Source of the DNA: Beijerinckia indica subsp. indica ATCC 9039 | Lineage (GTDB): Bacteria > Pseudomonadota > Alphaproteobacteria > Rhizobiales > Beijerinckiaceae | Length of the DNA stretch: 64,000 bases | Direction of reading: 5' to 3' | Assembly (NCBI RefSeq): GCF_000019845.1 | Contig: NC_010581.1 | Coordinates: forward strand, 935,501-999,500 | Part shown: one piece after another, positions 25,589 through 34,033 of the stretch | Position numbering within the stretch: the stretch's first letter is position 1 | Layout: every line of letters starts with the position of its first letter | Notes under the pieces: generated by a model | The model's database searches: none | The model's input: only the letters and a program-made list of their open reading frames with translations | What the model was told of the DNA's origin: nothing | Made by a program: the position numbers and the translations under genes

Positions 25589-28407
25589 GTACTTCACTGT
25601 CTCCTGAACTGAAGCAAGAGGACGGCAAGGGTCCATCAGAACCGCTGTTGTTTCCATGTTCTTCATCGCAAGAAAGATGTTGGTTTATAGACGCCTTGAG
25701 CCCAGGGACATCGGCGCTTAACGTCGCCCTGCGTTGGGAGATCAAAGGCCGTTTCAGCCGGGATACTGTCGAACAGGCTTTTCAAAAAGTCATTGACCGG
25801 CATGAAATCCTGCGCACCCGCTTTCTCGTGAAAGACGGTGCGCTCTTTCAGGAAGTCGCGCCTCATTATCAATTCAAGCTGACGGTCATTGATCTCACCA
25901 TCCATCCGGAAGAGAAAAGGCTTGACGAAGCCCTGGCGCTTGGCGCTCGCGAAGCGCATCTGCCCTTCGATGTCGCAAATTTGCCGCTCATTCGAGCAAG
26001 TCTGCTCATGCTCTCGCCGACGCATGCCATCATCCTGGTGGCTATGCATCAAATCGTGTTTGATGGTTCGTCGATCCGCATCCTTGCCAATGATTTTGCG
26101 ACATTCGCCGAGGCGATTGACGCGCATAAGACGCCGGATCTTCCCGAACTTCCGCTGCAATATGGCGATTTCTCCCTTTGGCAGAAAGAATATTTCTCTA
26201 GCGAAGGATTCGAGACAGAAGCTGCTTTTTGGAAAAAGCAGCTTGCTGGAATGCGCTATTTCGAGATTCCGTCCGATTATAAGCGTCCACCGCTGCCAAC
26301 GACCAATTGCGAGATTTTAGCATCGGTCCTTCCTGGTGATCTCGGCAGTAAAATCGAGGAAACGGCGCGGAACTATAATGTGACGCTGTTCAGTCTGGGC
26401 TGTGCAATCATTGGTGCGACGCTGCATCGCTACACGGGGCAGAACGAAGTCATCTTCGCGACGCAGATTGCCAATCGGGACGAGCCAGAACTCGAAAATA
26501 TGATTGGTATTTTTATCAATAATATTGTGATGCGTCTGAATACGAGCGGCGATCCGACGTTTCGGGAATTCGTTGGAAATGTAAACAAAGTCGTCCAAAA
26601 CTCTCTCATTCACCGGCGTATGCCGTTTAATAAGCTTGTCGAGCTTCTCAATCCACCTCGTGATCCGAGCCGTTTGCCGCTCATCTCCGTCAGTTTTACG
26701 GTCTTGTTTGACGTCATGGAAAGCAAGCGTTACGGCAATTTCGAATTAATAGGGCAGCCATCGCTTTCCGCAGGAACAGTTTACGATTTCAACTTCTTTC
26801 TTGTTCATTGGCCGAGCGGCTGGCGCATGGCCGTGGAATATAACAAGGATCTGTTCGATCGTGCGACAGCTCAGGGCCTGTTAGATTTTCTGGTCAAAAC
26901 TTTCGAGCTCATCATCCAGCGTCCGCAAGATCATTTGTCGGTGCTGCAACCACCCTTGCGCGAGACTGCGAAAATATTGCAGGCCGCCGACGAGCGTTTC
27001 ACCGATCTCAACGAAGCGCTGTTGCGTCATTCAGATGTTGGTGACGTTGTCGTTGTCCCGCATGCGAGTGCCTCCGGTAACCCTCGTGCCTATGTCTATG
27101 TCGTGCCCTCCATGGGGTCACCCACCCCTCTGGAAACTCTTCCCAAAAAGCTTCTTGATTATGTGGCGCGGACGCTTCCGGGAATAGAACAACCGGAGGG
27201 CATCAGTATTCTGCTGACTTTGCCGCGATTGGCGGATGGGTCGGTGAATTTTGCGGCATTGCCGCAACCGTCTCCGGCTTCTGCTTCCGTGGAACCCGTC
27301 TCTCACGCAGCCGAATATGACGGTGCTCAGGGCCTGATCGAAGCCAAGCTCGCCTCGATCTGGGAAGACGTCTTGAAAGTCAAAAATGTCAGGCCGGATT
27401 CAAATTTCTTCGAGCTTGGCGGCCACAGTCTTCTTGCCGTGCGGATGATGGTCCAGGTTGAACAAACATTTGGGACAAAGCTCGATATATTGACCTTGTT
27501 CCAATCGCCGACCATACGCCAATTCGCCAAACATTTATCGCTTCCTGAAAAGCCTGATGATCATTGGACCATTGTTTCGATTCAGCCTGAAGGCGATAAA
27601 ATACCGATCATCATCATCAATAATACGATGCGATATTACAATCTCGCGCGGATGATCGGCAGTGATCGGCCGATGATTGGCATACAATTAGAAGATATGA
27701 CTGGCTCGCGGCCTGTGTCCGGCCGCAGTTTGAGCGATATTGCCTCGGATTACATCGCTCCAATAAGAGCAGCGCGACCGCATGGACCCTATATTCTGGG
27801 GGGATTATGTGTGTCCGGGTCGATCGCCTATGAGGTGGCGCATCAGCTTCGCCAAGCTGGCGAATCCGTGCCGCTCGTCATCATGGTCGACAATTGGGTG
27901 ACGCCACATCTGAAATTTTTGCCCCGTTTCCTTTATGGGCTTGAATTTAAAATAAATTACATGCTCGAGGATTGGGGTCGGTTGCGCCGGGGTGAGGAGA
28001 ATATTTCGCAAATTCTTGTGAGATATCAGAAACTCCGTAAGTCAGGGCTGCTGCATCTTGCTGCCGCCTTGCGGCTCATTCCGAAATTGCCGCCTAGACC
28101 CGATGATGAAACGGCGAAACGGCTGGAACAGAACTATCTCAGTTTCTATCCTCATTTGATGACTGCGCGTGCCTATTATACGCCGCCTCGCACGAATGAT
28201 CATGTCGTCGTATTGGAAAGCGACGAGACAGCGGCTTATTTTTCCGATCCATTGTTGGGCTGGGATACTGTCGCCAAAGGAAAATTGGATGTCTGGCGGA
28301 TCCCTGGCCTCCATGAAGAGATCTTGTATGATGAAGGTGCGCGTCTCATCGCGGACCATTTGCGGCCGGTTCTGGCCGATGTGGATAGCAAATATCCCCG
28401 CAGGTGA
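25585..28407 (+). CDS. Terminal NRPS module: C*-(adenylation relic)-PCP-TE
   Basis: 940 residues. The condensation domain (about 20-450) has H155-Q156-I-V-F-D160-G161, with Gln in place of the catalytic His. Residues about 470-562 look like the C-terminal subdomain of an adenylation domain (LNEALLRHSDVGDVVVV, then AYVYVVP, then LPRLADGSVNFAALP), but the whole ATP-binding core is absent and the A10 lysine position is S553. The PCP has S615 in LGGHSL. The thioesterase (about 575 onward of carrier, then 640-930) has C742 in GGLCVSGS instead of the usual Ser, and H910 in GLHEEIL. ATG overlaps the previous stop (ATGA), so the two genes are coupled. It should accept the chain from the hybrid enzyme and release it, but no amino acid can be activated by this module itself. 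Confidence 0.93.
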   Translation: MSTSLSPELKQEDGKGPSEPLLFPCSSSQERCWFIDALSPGTSALNVALRWEIKGRFSRDTVEQAFQKVIDRHEILRTRFLVKDGALFQEVAPHYQFKLTVIDLTIHPEEKRLDEALALGAREAHLPFDVANLPLIRASLLMLSPTHAIILVAMHQIVFDGSSIRILANDFATFAEAIDAHKTPDLPELPLQYGDFSLWQKEYFSSEGFETEAAFWKKQLAGMRYFEIPSDYKRPPLPTTNCEILASVLPGDLGSKIEETARNYNVTLFSLGCAIIGATLHRYTGQNEVIFATQIANRDEPELENMIGIFINNIVMRLNTSGDPTFREFVGNVNKVVQNSLIHRRMPFNKLVELLNPPRDPSRLPLISVSFTVLFDVMESKRYGNFELIGQPSLSAGTVYDFNFFLVHWPSGWRMAVEYNKDLFDRATAQGLLDFLVKTFELIIQRPQDHLSVLQPPLRETAKILQAADERFTDLNEALLRHSDVGDVVVVPHASASGNPRAYVYVVPSMGSPTPLETLPKKLLDYVARTLPGIEQPEGISILLTLPRLADGSVNFAALPQPSPASASVEPVSHAAEYDGAQGLIEAKLASIWEDVLKVKNVRPDSNFFELGGHSLLAVRMMVQVEQTFGTKLDILTLFQSPTIRQFAKHLSLPEKPDDHWTIVSIQPEGDKIPIIIINNTMRYYNLARMIGSDRPMIGIQLEDMTGSRPVSGRSLSDIASDYIAPIRAARPHGPYILGGLCVSGSIAYEVAHQLRQAGESVPLVIMVDNWVTPHLKFLPRFLYGLEFKINYMLEDWGRLRRGEENISQILVRYQKLRKSGLLHLAAALRLIPKLPPRPDDETAKRLEQNYLSFYPHLMTARAYYTPPRTNDHVVVLESDETAAYFSDPLLGWDTVAKGKLDVWRIPGLHEEILYDEGARLIADHLRPVLADVDSKYPRR

Positions 28408-28416
28408 GGCGGCGAT

Positions 28417-28572
28417 ATGCACAAGACGAGAGCATTGGACATCCAAGATAAAACGTGTCCGATGCCTCAGTCATTTGAAAGCAAGATTGATTTAAAAGAA
28501 GTATCGACTTTTATCGTTCTAAGAAGAGGCCTCGCGCTTGGTTCCGGAGAGGCTCAGATCCAATCGAAGTAA
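28417..28572 (+). CDS. Candidate 51-residue small protein after the synthetases
   Basis: A 51-codon frame starts 9 nt after the last synthetase stop, with GAGGCGG five nt before the ATG, and ends at TAA 28570-28572. The peptide (MHKTRALDIQDKTCPMPQSF onward) has no signal peptide and is not an MbtH-like protein, which would be expected to carry its conserved N-E-Q and W residues. Support is position and ribosome binding site only; it may be untranslated spacer. Confidence 0.25.
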   Translation: MHKTRALDIQDKTCPMPQSFESKIDLKEVSTFIVLRRGLALGSGEAQIQSK

Positions 28573-28624
28573 CCCATAAATTATTCTTTGGGCTCGGCTC
28601 TGCTCTTTAAACCGGAAAGCCAGC

Positions 28625-29800
28625 ATGCGTTTCCTAGCCTTTTTTATCGCTATTATGGTCGCATTGGTCGTTGGTAATCTCCTCTTTGATAATGCGTTCC
28701 GACGTCTCGCGCAGGCCTCCTATCTTTATGTCAGTGATCAGTTTCCGAACGGTGTGACGGGTCCCTTTTCGGTCGCCTCCGTGACGTTCCAAATGGCATC
28801 GAAGGAAGCCGATGGGCGGATCATCACGACCCAATTGTGGTATCCGACCAAGGGCGGTGATAGTCCTGACCCGCCAGTGAAAGACGTATCGTTATCAGTG
28901 GAACAGGACTGCGAAAAGCTCGTCGGTTCCTTGGCACTCGCGGACGCCCCGTCTCCTTTCGGCCTGCTTCTCTACGCGCCGGGTAATGGCGGTAACAAAT
29001 TGGAAAACCGGGCTACATCGGAATTCCTGGCCAGTCATGGTTATCTCATCCTCGCATTGGAGGATGGTCCTGCCATCCCGCTGGAATTCGGTTCGGCGGA
29101 ACGCCTGCGTGAAACGATCCGGCTTGGAGCAGAAAAAGCCCAGAGGGATGCACAAGCTGCATTTCAAACACTCGATCGTTTCACTCAATGCGCACGAGAA
29201 AAGTGGGCAGGACAGGTTACCTTCGACCATATTGGTTTCTTTGGCTTTTCTCTTGGCGGCAGCACAGCCGCGCAAGCTGCCATCGACGATCCGCGCATTG
29301 CCTCCGCAGTCAATCTGGACGGCTGGCTGTTTGGTCCCGCTGCTGATGGAAAAATAGAAAAGCCCTATATGGCTCTCCTAACCGATGATGTTGATCTGCA
29401 TTCCAATGCGCTCCGAAAGTCTTTGGCATCTCTTAATCCAGCCATTCATTACCAGGCTGATCTCGACGCCCATTTCGCGCATATGCAGGCGGTTTTGACG
29501 AACCGGCCTGGCAATTATGGATTCTGGATTCACGGCGGCGATCACCAGAGTTTTAATGATAGCCTTTTGAAACAGGCATCCTCTCATTTCTGGTTCCGAG
29601 GCGAGGCCACGCGGATCAAAACTGCCAAGGATGCCTATCTTCTCGCATTTTTCGATACGACAGTGAAAGGATTACCACCTTCCCCGCTTCTGACACAGAA
29701 TCCTTCACCCTATCCGAAGGTTGAGGTTCTGAAGGATAATCGACAGTGGGGGGATGCGATCGCCAGCGCTCCAATACAATCGGAACTCGGTTCAAAGTGA
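28625..29800 (+). CDS. Membrane-anchored or exported alpha/beta hydrolase (dienelactone hydrolase / PAF-acetylhydrolase-like)
   Basis: 391-residue serine hydrolase. The N-terminus (residues 3-22) is a single hydrophobic helix serving as signal anchor or uncleaved signal, so the catalytic part is probably periplasmic. The nucleophile is S209 in GFSLGG, D232 (NLDGW) is a candidate acid, and H307 in WIHGGDHQSF is the likely base. The spacing and flanking segments resemble PAF-acetylhydrolase/dienelactone hydrolase proteins acting on ester or acyl bonds. It lies 217 nt after the NRPS operon on the same strand and may modify or hydrolyse the product, or protect the cell, which is inference. Its last 91 nt overlap the 3' end of the convergent phosphopantetheinyl transferase gene. 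Confidence 0.75.
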   Translation: MRFLAFFIAIMVALVVGNLLFDNAFRRLAQASYLYVSDQFPNGVTGPFSVASVTFQMASKEADGRIITTQLWYPTKGGDSPDPPVKDVSLSVEQDCEKLVGSLALADAPSPFGLLLYAPGNGGNKLENRATSEFLASHGYLILALEDGPAIPLEFGSAERLRETIRLGAEKAQRDAQAAFQTLDRFTQCAREKWAGQVTFDHIGFFGFSLGGSTAAQAAIDDPRIASAVNLDGWLFGPAADGKIEKPYMALLTDDVDLHSNALRKSLASLNPAIHYQADLDAHFAHMQAVLTNRPGNYGFWIHGGDHQSFNDSLLKQASSHFWFRGEATRIKTAKDAYLLAFFDTTVKGLPPSPLLTQNPSPYPKVEVLKDNRQWGDAIASAPIQSELGSK

Positions 29801-30420
29801 AAAATCTGCCAGCGACGTGAGGCCTCCGCATCGTCACGCAAGCGCAGCAATTGGGCTGGTTCCCCGGGCTTTAAGGACACATCGAAGGAATCGAGGGGGA
29901 TGGACAGCCCTCCGCCGAGCGCTTTGACGAAAGCCTCCTTGCGTGTCCAGGCCTGAAAGAATGCGCGCGAGCGATCGGCGGGTGGCAAGGCTGCAAGGTC
30001 GGCGCATTCGCGCGGTGAAAAACAGTGTCCGGCGATATCTTCTTCCAGGGGACGGATGTATTCGATATCAACGCCGATATCATGGCCGATTGTTACACCA
30101 AGCGCCGCCAGGCCTTCCGAATGGCTGAGATTGAAAGTAAGGCCGCTGGCTGTTTGTCCAGCAAGGCTTGGTTTGCCTTGAGCGCCATAGGCAAAACAAA
30201 GGCTGGCGGGCGTTTCATGGGTATAAGAGGCTAATCTCTCCCGTAATCCCCCTCGCGCGGTAATGAACCGTCTCGCGTGGCGTCCGTGGACGAAGCGTTC
30301 GACCCGGGCTTTTTCATCATCACTGAGAAAAGCATAGAGGCGAGCGCGTTCCTTTGAGTCTATGTCGAGCGACCAAGTCCATAAATCGATTGCGTCTGGA
30401 TGTGGCGGGCACGCGGTCAT
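29710..30420 (-). CDS. 4'-phosphopantetheinyl transferase, Sfp type
   Basis: Transfers the phosphopantetheine arm of coenzyme A to the serine of carrier domains, converting apo to holo PCP and ACP. 236 residues, the Sfp length. Metal and catalytic residues are in GVDIEYIRP (D118, E120) and in AWTRKEAFVKALGGGL (E162, K161, K166); the N-terminal half has the RHARRFITARGGLR CoA-binding arginines. Sfp-type enzymes usually serve secondary metabolism, and its position beside the NRPS/PKS genes makes those carriers its likely targets. The gene converges on the hydrolase and their 3' ends overlap by 91 nt. Confidence 0.92.
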   Translation of the reverse strand: MTACPPHPDAIDLWTWSLDIDSKERARLYAFLSDDEKARVERFVHGRHARRFITARGGLRERLASYTHETPASLCFAYGAQGKPSLAGQTASGLTFNLSHSEGLAALGVTIGHDIGVDIEYIRPLEEDIAGHCFSPRECADLAALPPADRSRAFFQAWTRKEAFVKALGGGLSIPLDSFDVSLKPGEPAQLLRLRDDAEASRRWQIFHFEPSSDCIGALAIASPHCRLSFRTSTFG

Positions 30421-30457
30421 GACAAAGGACAGTCGCTAGGGTGTTTTGTTCATCTCT

Positions 30458-30498
30458 ATCATCACGCGAGACGCCAGAAGACCGTCTCGCGTGATGAT
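30458..30498. other. 16-bp perfect stem-loop between pepN and the phosphopantetheinyl transferase gene
   Basis: ATCATCACGCGAGACG at 30458-30473 is exactly complementary to 30483-30498 around a 9-nt loop. No T-run follows on the minus strand, so it is not a classical terminator, but it lies after the pepN stop and before the next minus-strand gene and may stop or protect the pepN transcript. Confidence 0.6.
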
Positions 30499-30579
30499 GT
30501 TTTGATGTGTCATCTTATCCATCGGTCATAGGCAATGACCGATGGACCATTCTTGCGTCATATTTCGCGACCCTTGCTA

Positions 30580-33237
30580 TTAGCCGAGTGAACGCTCGGC
30601 AATATCCTTGACGTCTGGTGAGAGACCCGAGACGGAGGCGACCCGGCGCAGCGCAGCTTCCGCCAAACCCTGCCTTTTGGTTTCAAGCGAGCGCCAACTC
30701 CGGAAGGCGGCGAGCAGCCGCGCGGCGACTTGTGGGTTGATGGAATCGAGTTCGAGGACGATGCCGGCCAGGAAATCATAGCCGCTGCCGTCGGCGGCAT
30801 TGAATTGCGTCTGGTTGCCGGTGGCAAATGCGCCGATCAAGGAGCGCGTCCGGTTGGGATTATGGAGCGAAAAAGCCGCATGCTGCATCAAGCTCTTGAC
30901 CCTCGCCAGCGTTTCCGGTTCGGGGATCGTCGCCTGCAGGATAAACCATTTGTCGATGACCAGGGCCTCGCTGGCATGGGTGGCGTAAAAGGCTTCGAGA
31001 GCCTTTTCCCGTTCCGGGCCAGCATGGGCTGTCAAAATCGAAAGTGCGGCGATCTTGTCGGTCATTGTCGTCGCGCTTTCGAATTGCTGCAGCGCGAGCG
31101 GCAGGCCTTCCTCTGGGTTTCCGGCACAGAAGAGATCGAGCGCAGCATTGCGCAAGGCGCGCCGCCCGGCGGCCGTGGCATCCGGGGAATAGGGGTCCTT
31201 GCTCGTCAGGGCCTGATAGGTCTGTAACAGATTGGGTTTCAACCCTTCGCCAATGGCCTGACGCAAGGCCTTGCGAGCGCCATGGATCGCGTCCGGATCG
31301 ACATTCTCACCGATTTCCCGCGCGAGATCGGCTTCCCCTGGCAAGGTAATGACCTGTGCGATGAAGGCGGGGTCGGAGCTTTGTTCGAGCACGCGCAGCA
31401 AGGCATCGATGAAGGCCTCGTCATAGATGGGTTTGCGTCCGGACCGCACCACTTCGACCGCATGCAGCAATTGGCGCGTGGCATAGGTCTGCGCCGCCTG
31501 CCAGCGATTGAACGAATCCGTGTCATGGGCGACGAGGGTTAGAAGATCGGCCTCGCTCGATGAATTGCCGAGACGGACCGGCGCCGAGAAACCGCGCAGG
31601 AGCGAGGGGACGGGGCGCGTGGGAACGGATTGGAAGACGACGCGTCGGCGCGTCGTGGCGAGCTCGATGACGCCGCGGGCGAGCTCGTCCTCGCTGGCTT
31701 GATCAGACCCGCCGGCTTGCAGCGCGATCGGTGCGCCGTCGCTCGCGATGAGACCGAAGGCGATGGGAATGAGAAAAGGCTGTTTGGTGTCTTGGCCGGG
31801 CGTCGGCTTACAGCTCTGCGTGAAATCGAGCGTCAGGGTCTGGGCTTGCTTATCATAAGCGGATTCGACCTCGACGTGCGGCGTGCCTGATTGATGATAC
31901 CAAAGGGAAAATTGAGTGAGATCGCGCTTTGCCGCCTCGGCGAAACAGGCGATGAATTCCTCGATAGTCGCGGCCGTGCCGTCGTGGCGGGCGAAATAGA
32001 GATCCATGCCTTTGTGGAAGGCTTCGTCGCCAATCAGCACTTTCAGCATGCGGATCAGTTCCGCGCCTTTTTCATAGACGGTCGCGGTGTAGAAATTATT
32101 GATTTCGAGATAGGTATCCGGCCGCACATTATGGGCGAGCGGGCCCGCGTCCTCGGGAAATTGCTGTGACCGCAAAGTGCGGACATCAGCGATGCGGCGC
32201 ACCGCGCGCGAGCGCATATCAGCGGAAAATTCATGATCGCGATAGACGGTGAGCCCTTCCTTCAGGCAGAGCTGGAACCAGTCGCGGCAGGTGATGCGGT
32301 TGCCGGTCCAATTGTGGAAATATTCATGCGCGATGACGGCTTCTATCTGCGCATAATCCGTATCGGTCGCGGTTGCGGGTGAGGCCAGGACATATTTGTC
32401 ATTGAAGACATTGAGGCCTTTGTTCTCCATCGCGCCCATGTTGAAATCCGACACGGCGACAATGTTGAAAACATCGAGATCATATTCGCGGCCGAACACC
32501 TCCTCGTCCCAGGCCATCGAGCGTTTCAGCGCATCCATGGCATAAGTGGCGGAGGTTTCTTTGCCGGGCTCTACGTAAATGCCGAGCGCGACATCGCGGC
32601 CGGAGCGGGTGACGAAACGATCGTGGATCGAGCCTAAAATTCCGCCGACCAAAGCGAAGAGATAGCAGGGTTTTGGGAAGGGATCGTGCCAGATGGCGAA
32701 ATGGCGGCCGGTTCCTTCGATCGTGCCGCTTTCGATGCGGTTGCCATTGCCGAGCAGGACCTGCGCCTCGCGAAAATCGGCCTCAATGCGCGTCGTGTAA
32801 ACACTGAGAACATCCGGGCGATCAAGGAAATAGGTGATACGCCGAAAACCTTCCGCCTCGCACTGGGTGCAATAAGCGGTGCCGGAGCGGTAGAGGCCCA
32901 TGAGCCTCGTATTGGCGGTTGGGTCGATTTCCGTCTCGATTTCGAGATGAAAGGGCTCCTGGGGCGGCGTTTCAAGGCGTAATTGATCGGGCGTCAGGAA
33001 CAGACCCGAGGAATCGATCTGCGCGCCATTCAGCAGGACATATTTGGCTTTGAGATCATCGCCATCGAGAATGAGGGGAGCACCAGGCACGCCTTTCGGG
33101 TTGGGACGAAGAGAGAGCTTGGATTGCACCCTCGTGGCCGTCGCATGCAGCTTGATATCGAGCTCGACGCGATCGATCAGATAATCCGAGGGCCGATAAT
33201 CGGCGAGGCGAACGGGTTGAGGGATGTCTGTACGCAT
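30580..33237 (-). CDS. pepN: Aminopeptidase N (M1 family)
   Basis: Cytoplasmic zinc metallopeptidase that removes N-terminal residues from peptides in protein turnover. 885 residues, close to the 870 of the E. coli enzyme. The exopeptidase motif GAMENKGLN precedes the zinc site HEYFH (H304, E305, H308) with the third ligand E327 in LKEGLTVYRD, the exact HEXXH-x18-E spacing. A long C-terminal helical domain follows. The ATG at 33237 is preferred to 33258: it follows GAGG and the protein then starts MRTDIPQP, close to family N-termini. It stands alone on the minus strand. Confidence 0.95.
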   Translation of the reverse strand: MRTDIPQPVRLADYRPSDYLIDRVELDIKLHATATRVQSKLSLRPNPKGVPGAPLILDGDDLKAKYVLLNGAQIDSSGLFLTPDQLRLETPPQEPFHLEIETEIDPTANTRLMGLYRSGTAYCTQCEAEGFRRITYFLDRPDVLSVYTTRIEADFREAQVLLGNGNRIESGTIEGTGRHFAIWHDPFPKPCYLFALVGGILGSIHDRFVTRSGRDVALGIYVEPGKETSATYAMDALKRSMAWDEEVFGREYDLDVFNIVAVSDFNMGAMENKGLNVFNDKYVLASPATATDTDYAQIEAVIAHEYFHNWTGNRITCRDWFQLCLKEGLTVYRDHEFSADMRSRAVRRIADVRTLRSQQFPEDAGPLAHNVRPDTYLEINNFYTATVYEKGAELIRMLKVLIGDEAFHKGMDLYFARHDGTAATIEEFIACFAEAAKRDLTQFSLWYHQSGTPHVEVESAYDKQAQTLTLDFTQSCKPTPGQDTKQPFLIPIAFGLIASDGAPIALQAGGSDQASEDELARGVIELATTRRRVVFQSVPTRPVPSLLRGFSAPVRLGNSSSEADLLTLVAHDTDSFNRWQAAQTYATRQLLHAVEVVRSGRKPIYDEAFIDALLRVLEQSSDPAFIAQVITLPGEADLAREIGENVDPDAIHGARKALRQAIGEGLKPNLLQTYQALTSKDPYSPDATAAGRRALRNAALDLFCAGNPEEGLPLALQQFESATTMTDKIAALSILTAHAGPEREKALEAFYATHASEALVIDKWFILQATIPEPETLARVKSLMQHAAFSLHNPNRTRSLIGAFATGNQTQFNAADGSGYDFLAGIVLELDSINPQVAARLLAAFRSWRSLETKRQGLAEAALRRVASVSGLSPDVKDIAERSLG

Positions 33238-33436
33238 GAAGGCCTCGATGGGAAACAAGTCGCTCGGGACGCGCCAAGATTGGCAGGGTGGCGTGGATCA
33301 TAGGCTTTCGACGCGCCTGGTCAAAGCCTGCTCTTGACCTTGGCCTTTCTCCTGATCACCCTCTCGGGATAAAGGTCTGACGGACTCGATTCCGAACTCC
33401 ACTCGCAAGAATGATCGCAATAAGGGAGAGACGAGC

Positions 33437-33994
33437 ATGGTTGGAGCATATCCAGGGTTGATTCGCGTGTGCGGAATCTTATTGCTGGAATTGGGTCTCC
33501 CATTGCCGGCCTCGGCGCAAGAATTGCCGCTTCAAAAAGTCGTCGAGAGCGTCGAGATTGATGCCGCGCCCGAAAAGGTGTGGTCCGTCGTCGGCACTTT
33601 CCACGATATGAGTTGGCTGCCTGGAGTGGTCAAGACCTCGGGAACGGGCGGTAATACGCCCAAAGAGGCGAAACGGACCCTTGCATTTGGCAGTGGCGCG
33701 ACGATCGAGGAAGAGCTGACCCATTATAATGCCGCGGGGCTCACCTATTCCTACAGGATCGTCCAAGTCGATCCGAAGGTCCTGCCGGTCACGCATTATA
33801 CATCGACCCTCACGGTGCTGGCGCCTGAGGCTGGCGGCAAGACCAAGCTGGAATGGGAGGGGGCTTTCGCACGTGCTTCCACCGAAAAGGAGCCGCCGCC
33901 CGAGTTCAATGACGCCGCTGCGGTCAAGGCGGTGACGGCGGTCTATCGCGCCGGGCTCGAGAATGTGAAGAAAAAGAGTGAAATCTCGAAATGA
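33437..33994 (+). CDS. Exported SRPBCC-family protein, MxaD-like
   Basis: 185-residue protein with a signal peptide (hydrophobic core about 9-24, cleavage likely after ASA at about 28) followed by a START/polyketide-cyclase-2 fold: VVESVEIDAAPEKVWSVVG is the typical first strand and helix, and LEWEGAFAR comes later. Its closest known relatives by pattern are MxaD proteins of methylotrophs, periplasmic accessory factors of methanol oxidation. No methanol dehydrogenase gene is nearby, so the role is not established here. GGGAGAGACGAGC precedes the ATG. Divergent from pepN, with about 200 nt between the starts. Confidence 0.75.
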   Translation: MVGAYPGLIRVCGILLLELGLPLPASAQELPLQKVVESVEIDAAPEKVWSVVGTFHDMSWLPGVVKTSGTGGNTPKEAKRTLAFGSGATIEEELTHYNAAGLTYSYRIVQVDPKVLPVTHYTSTLTVLAPEAGGKTKLEWEGAFARASTEKEPPPEFNDAAAVKAVTAVYRAGLENVKKKSEISK

Positions 33995-34033
33995 ACAATT
34001 TCGGCGTCGGCGACATCCTCTGACAAGAACAGA

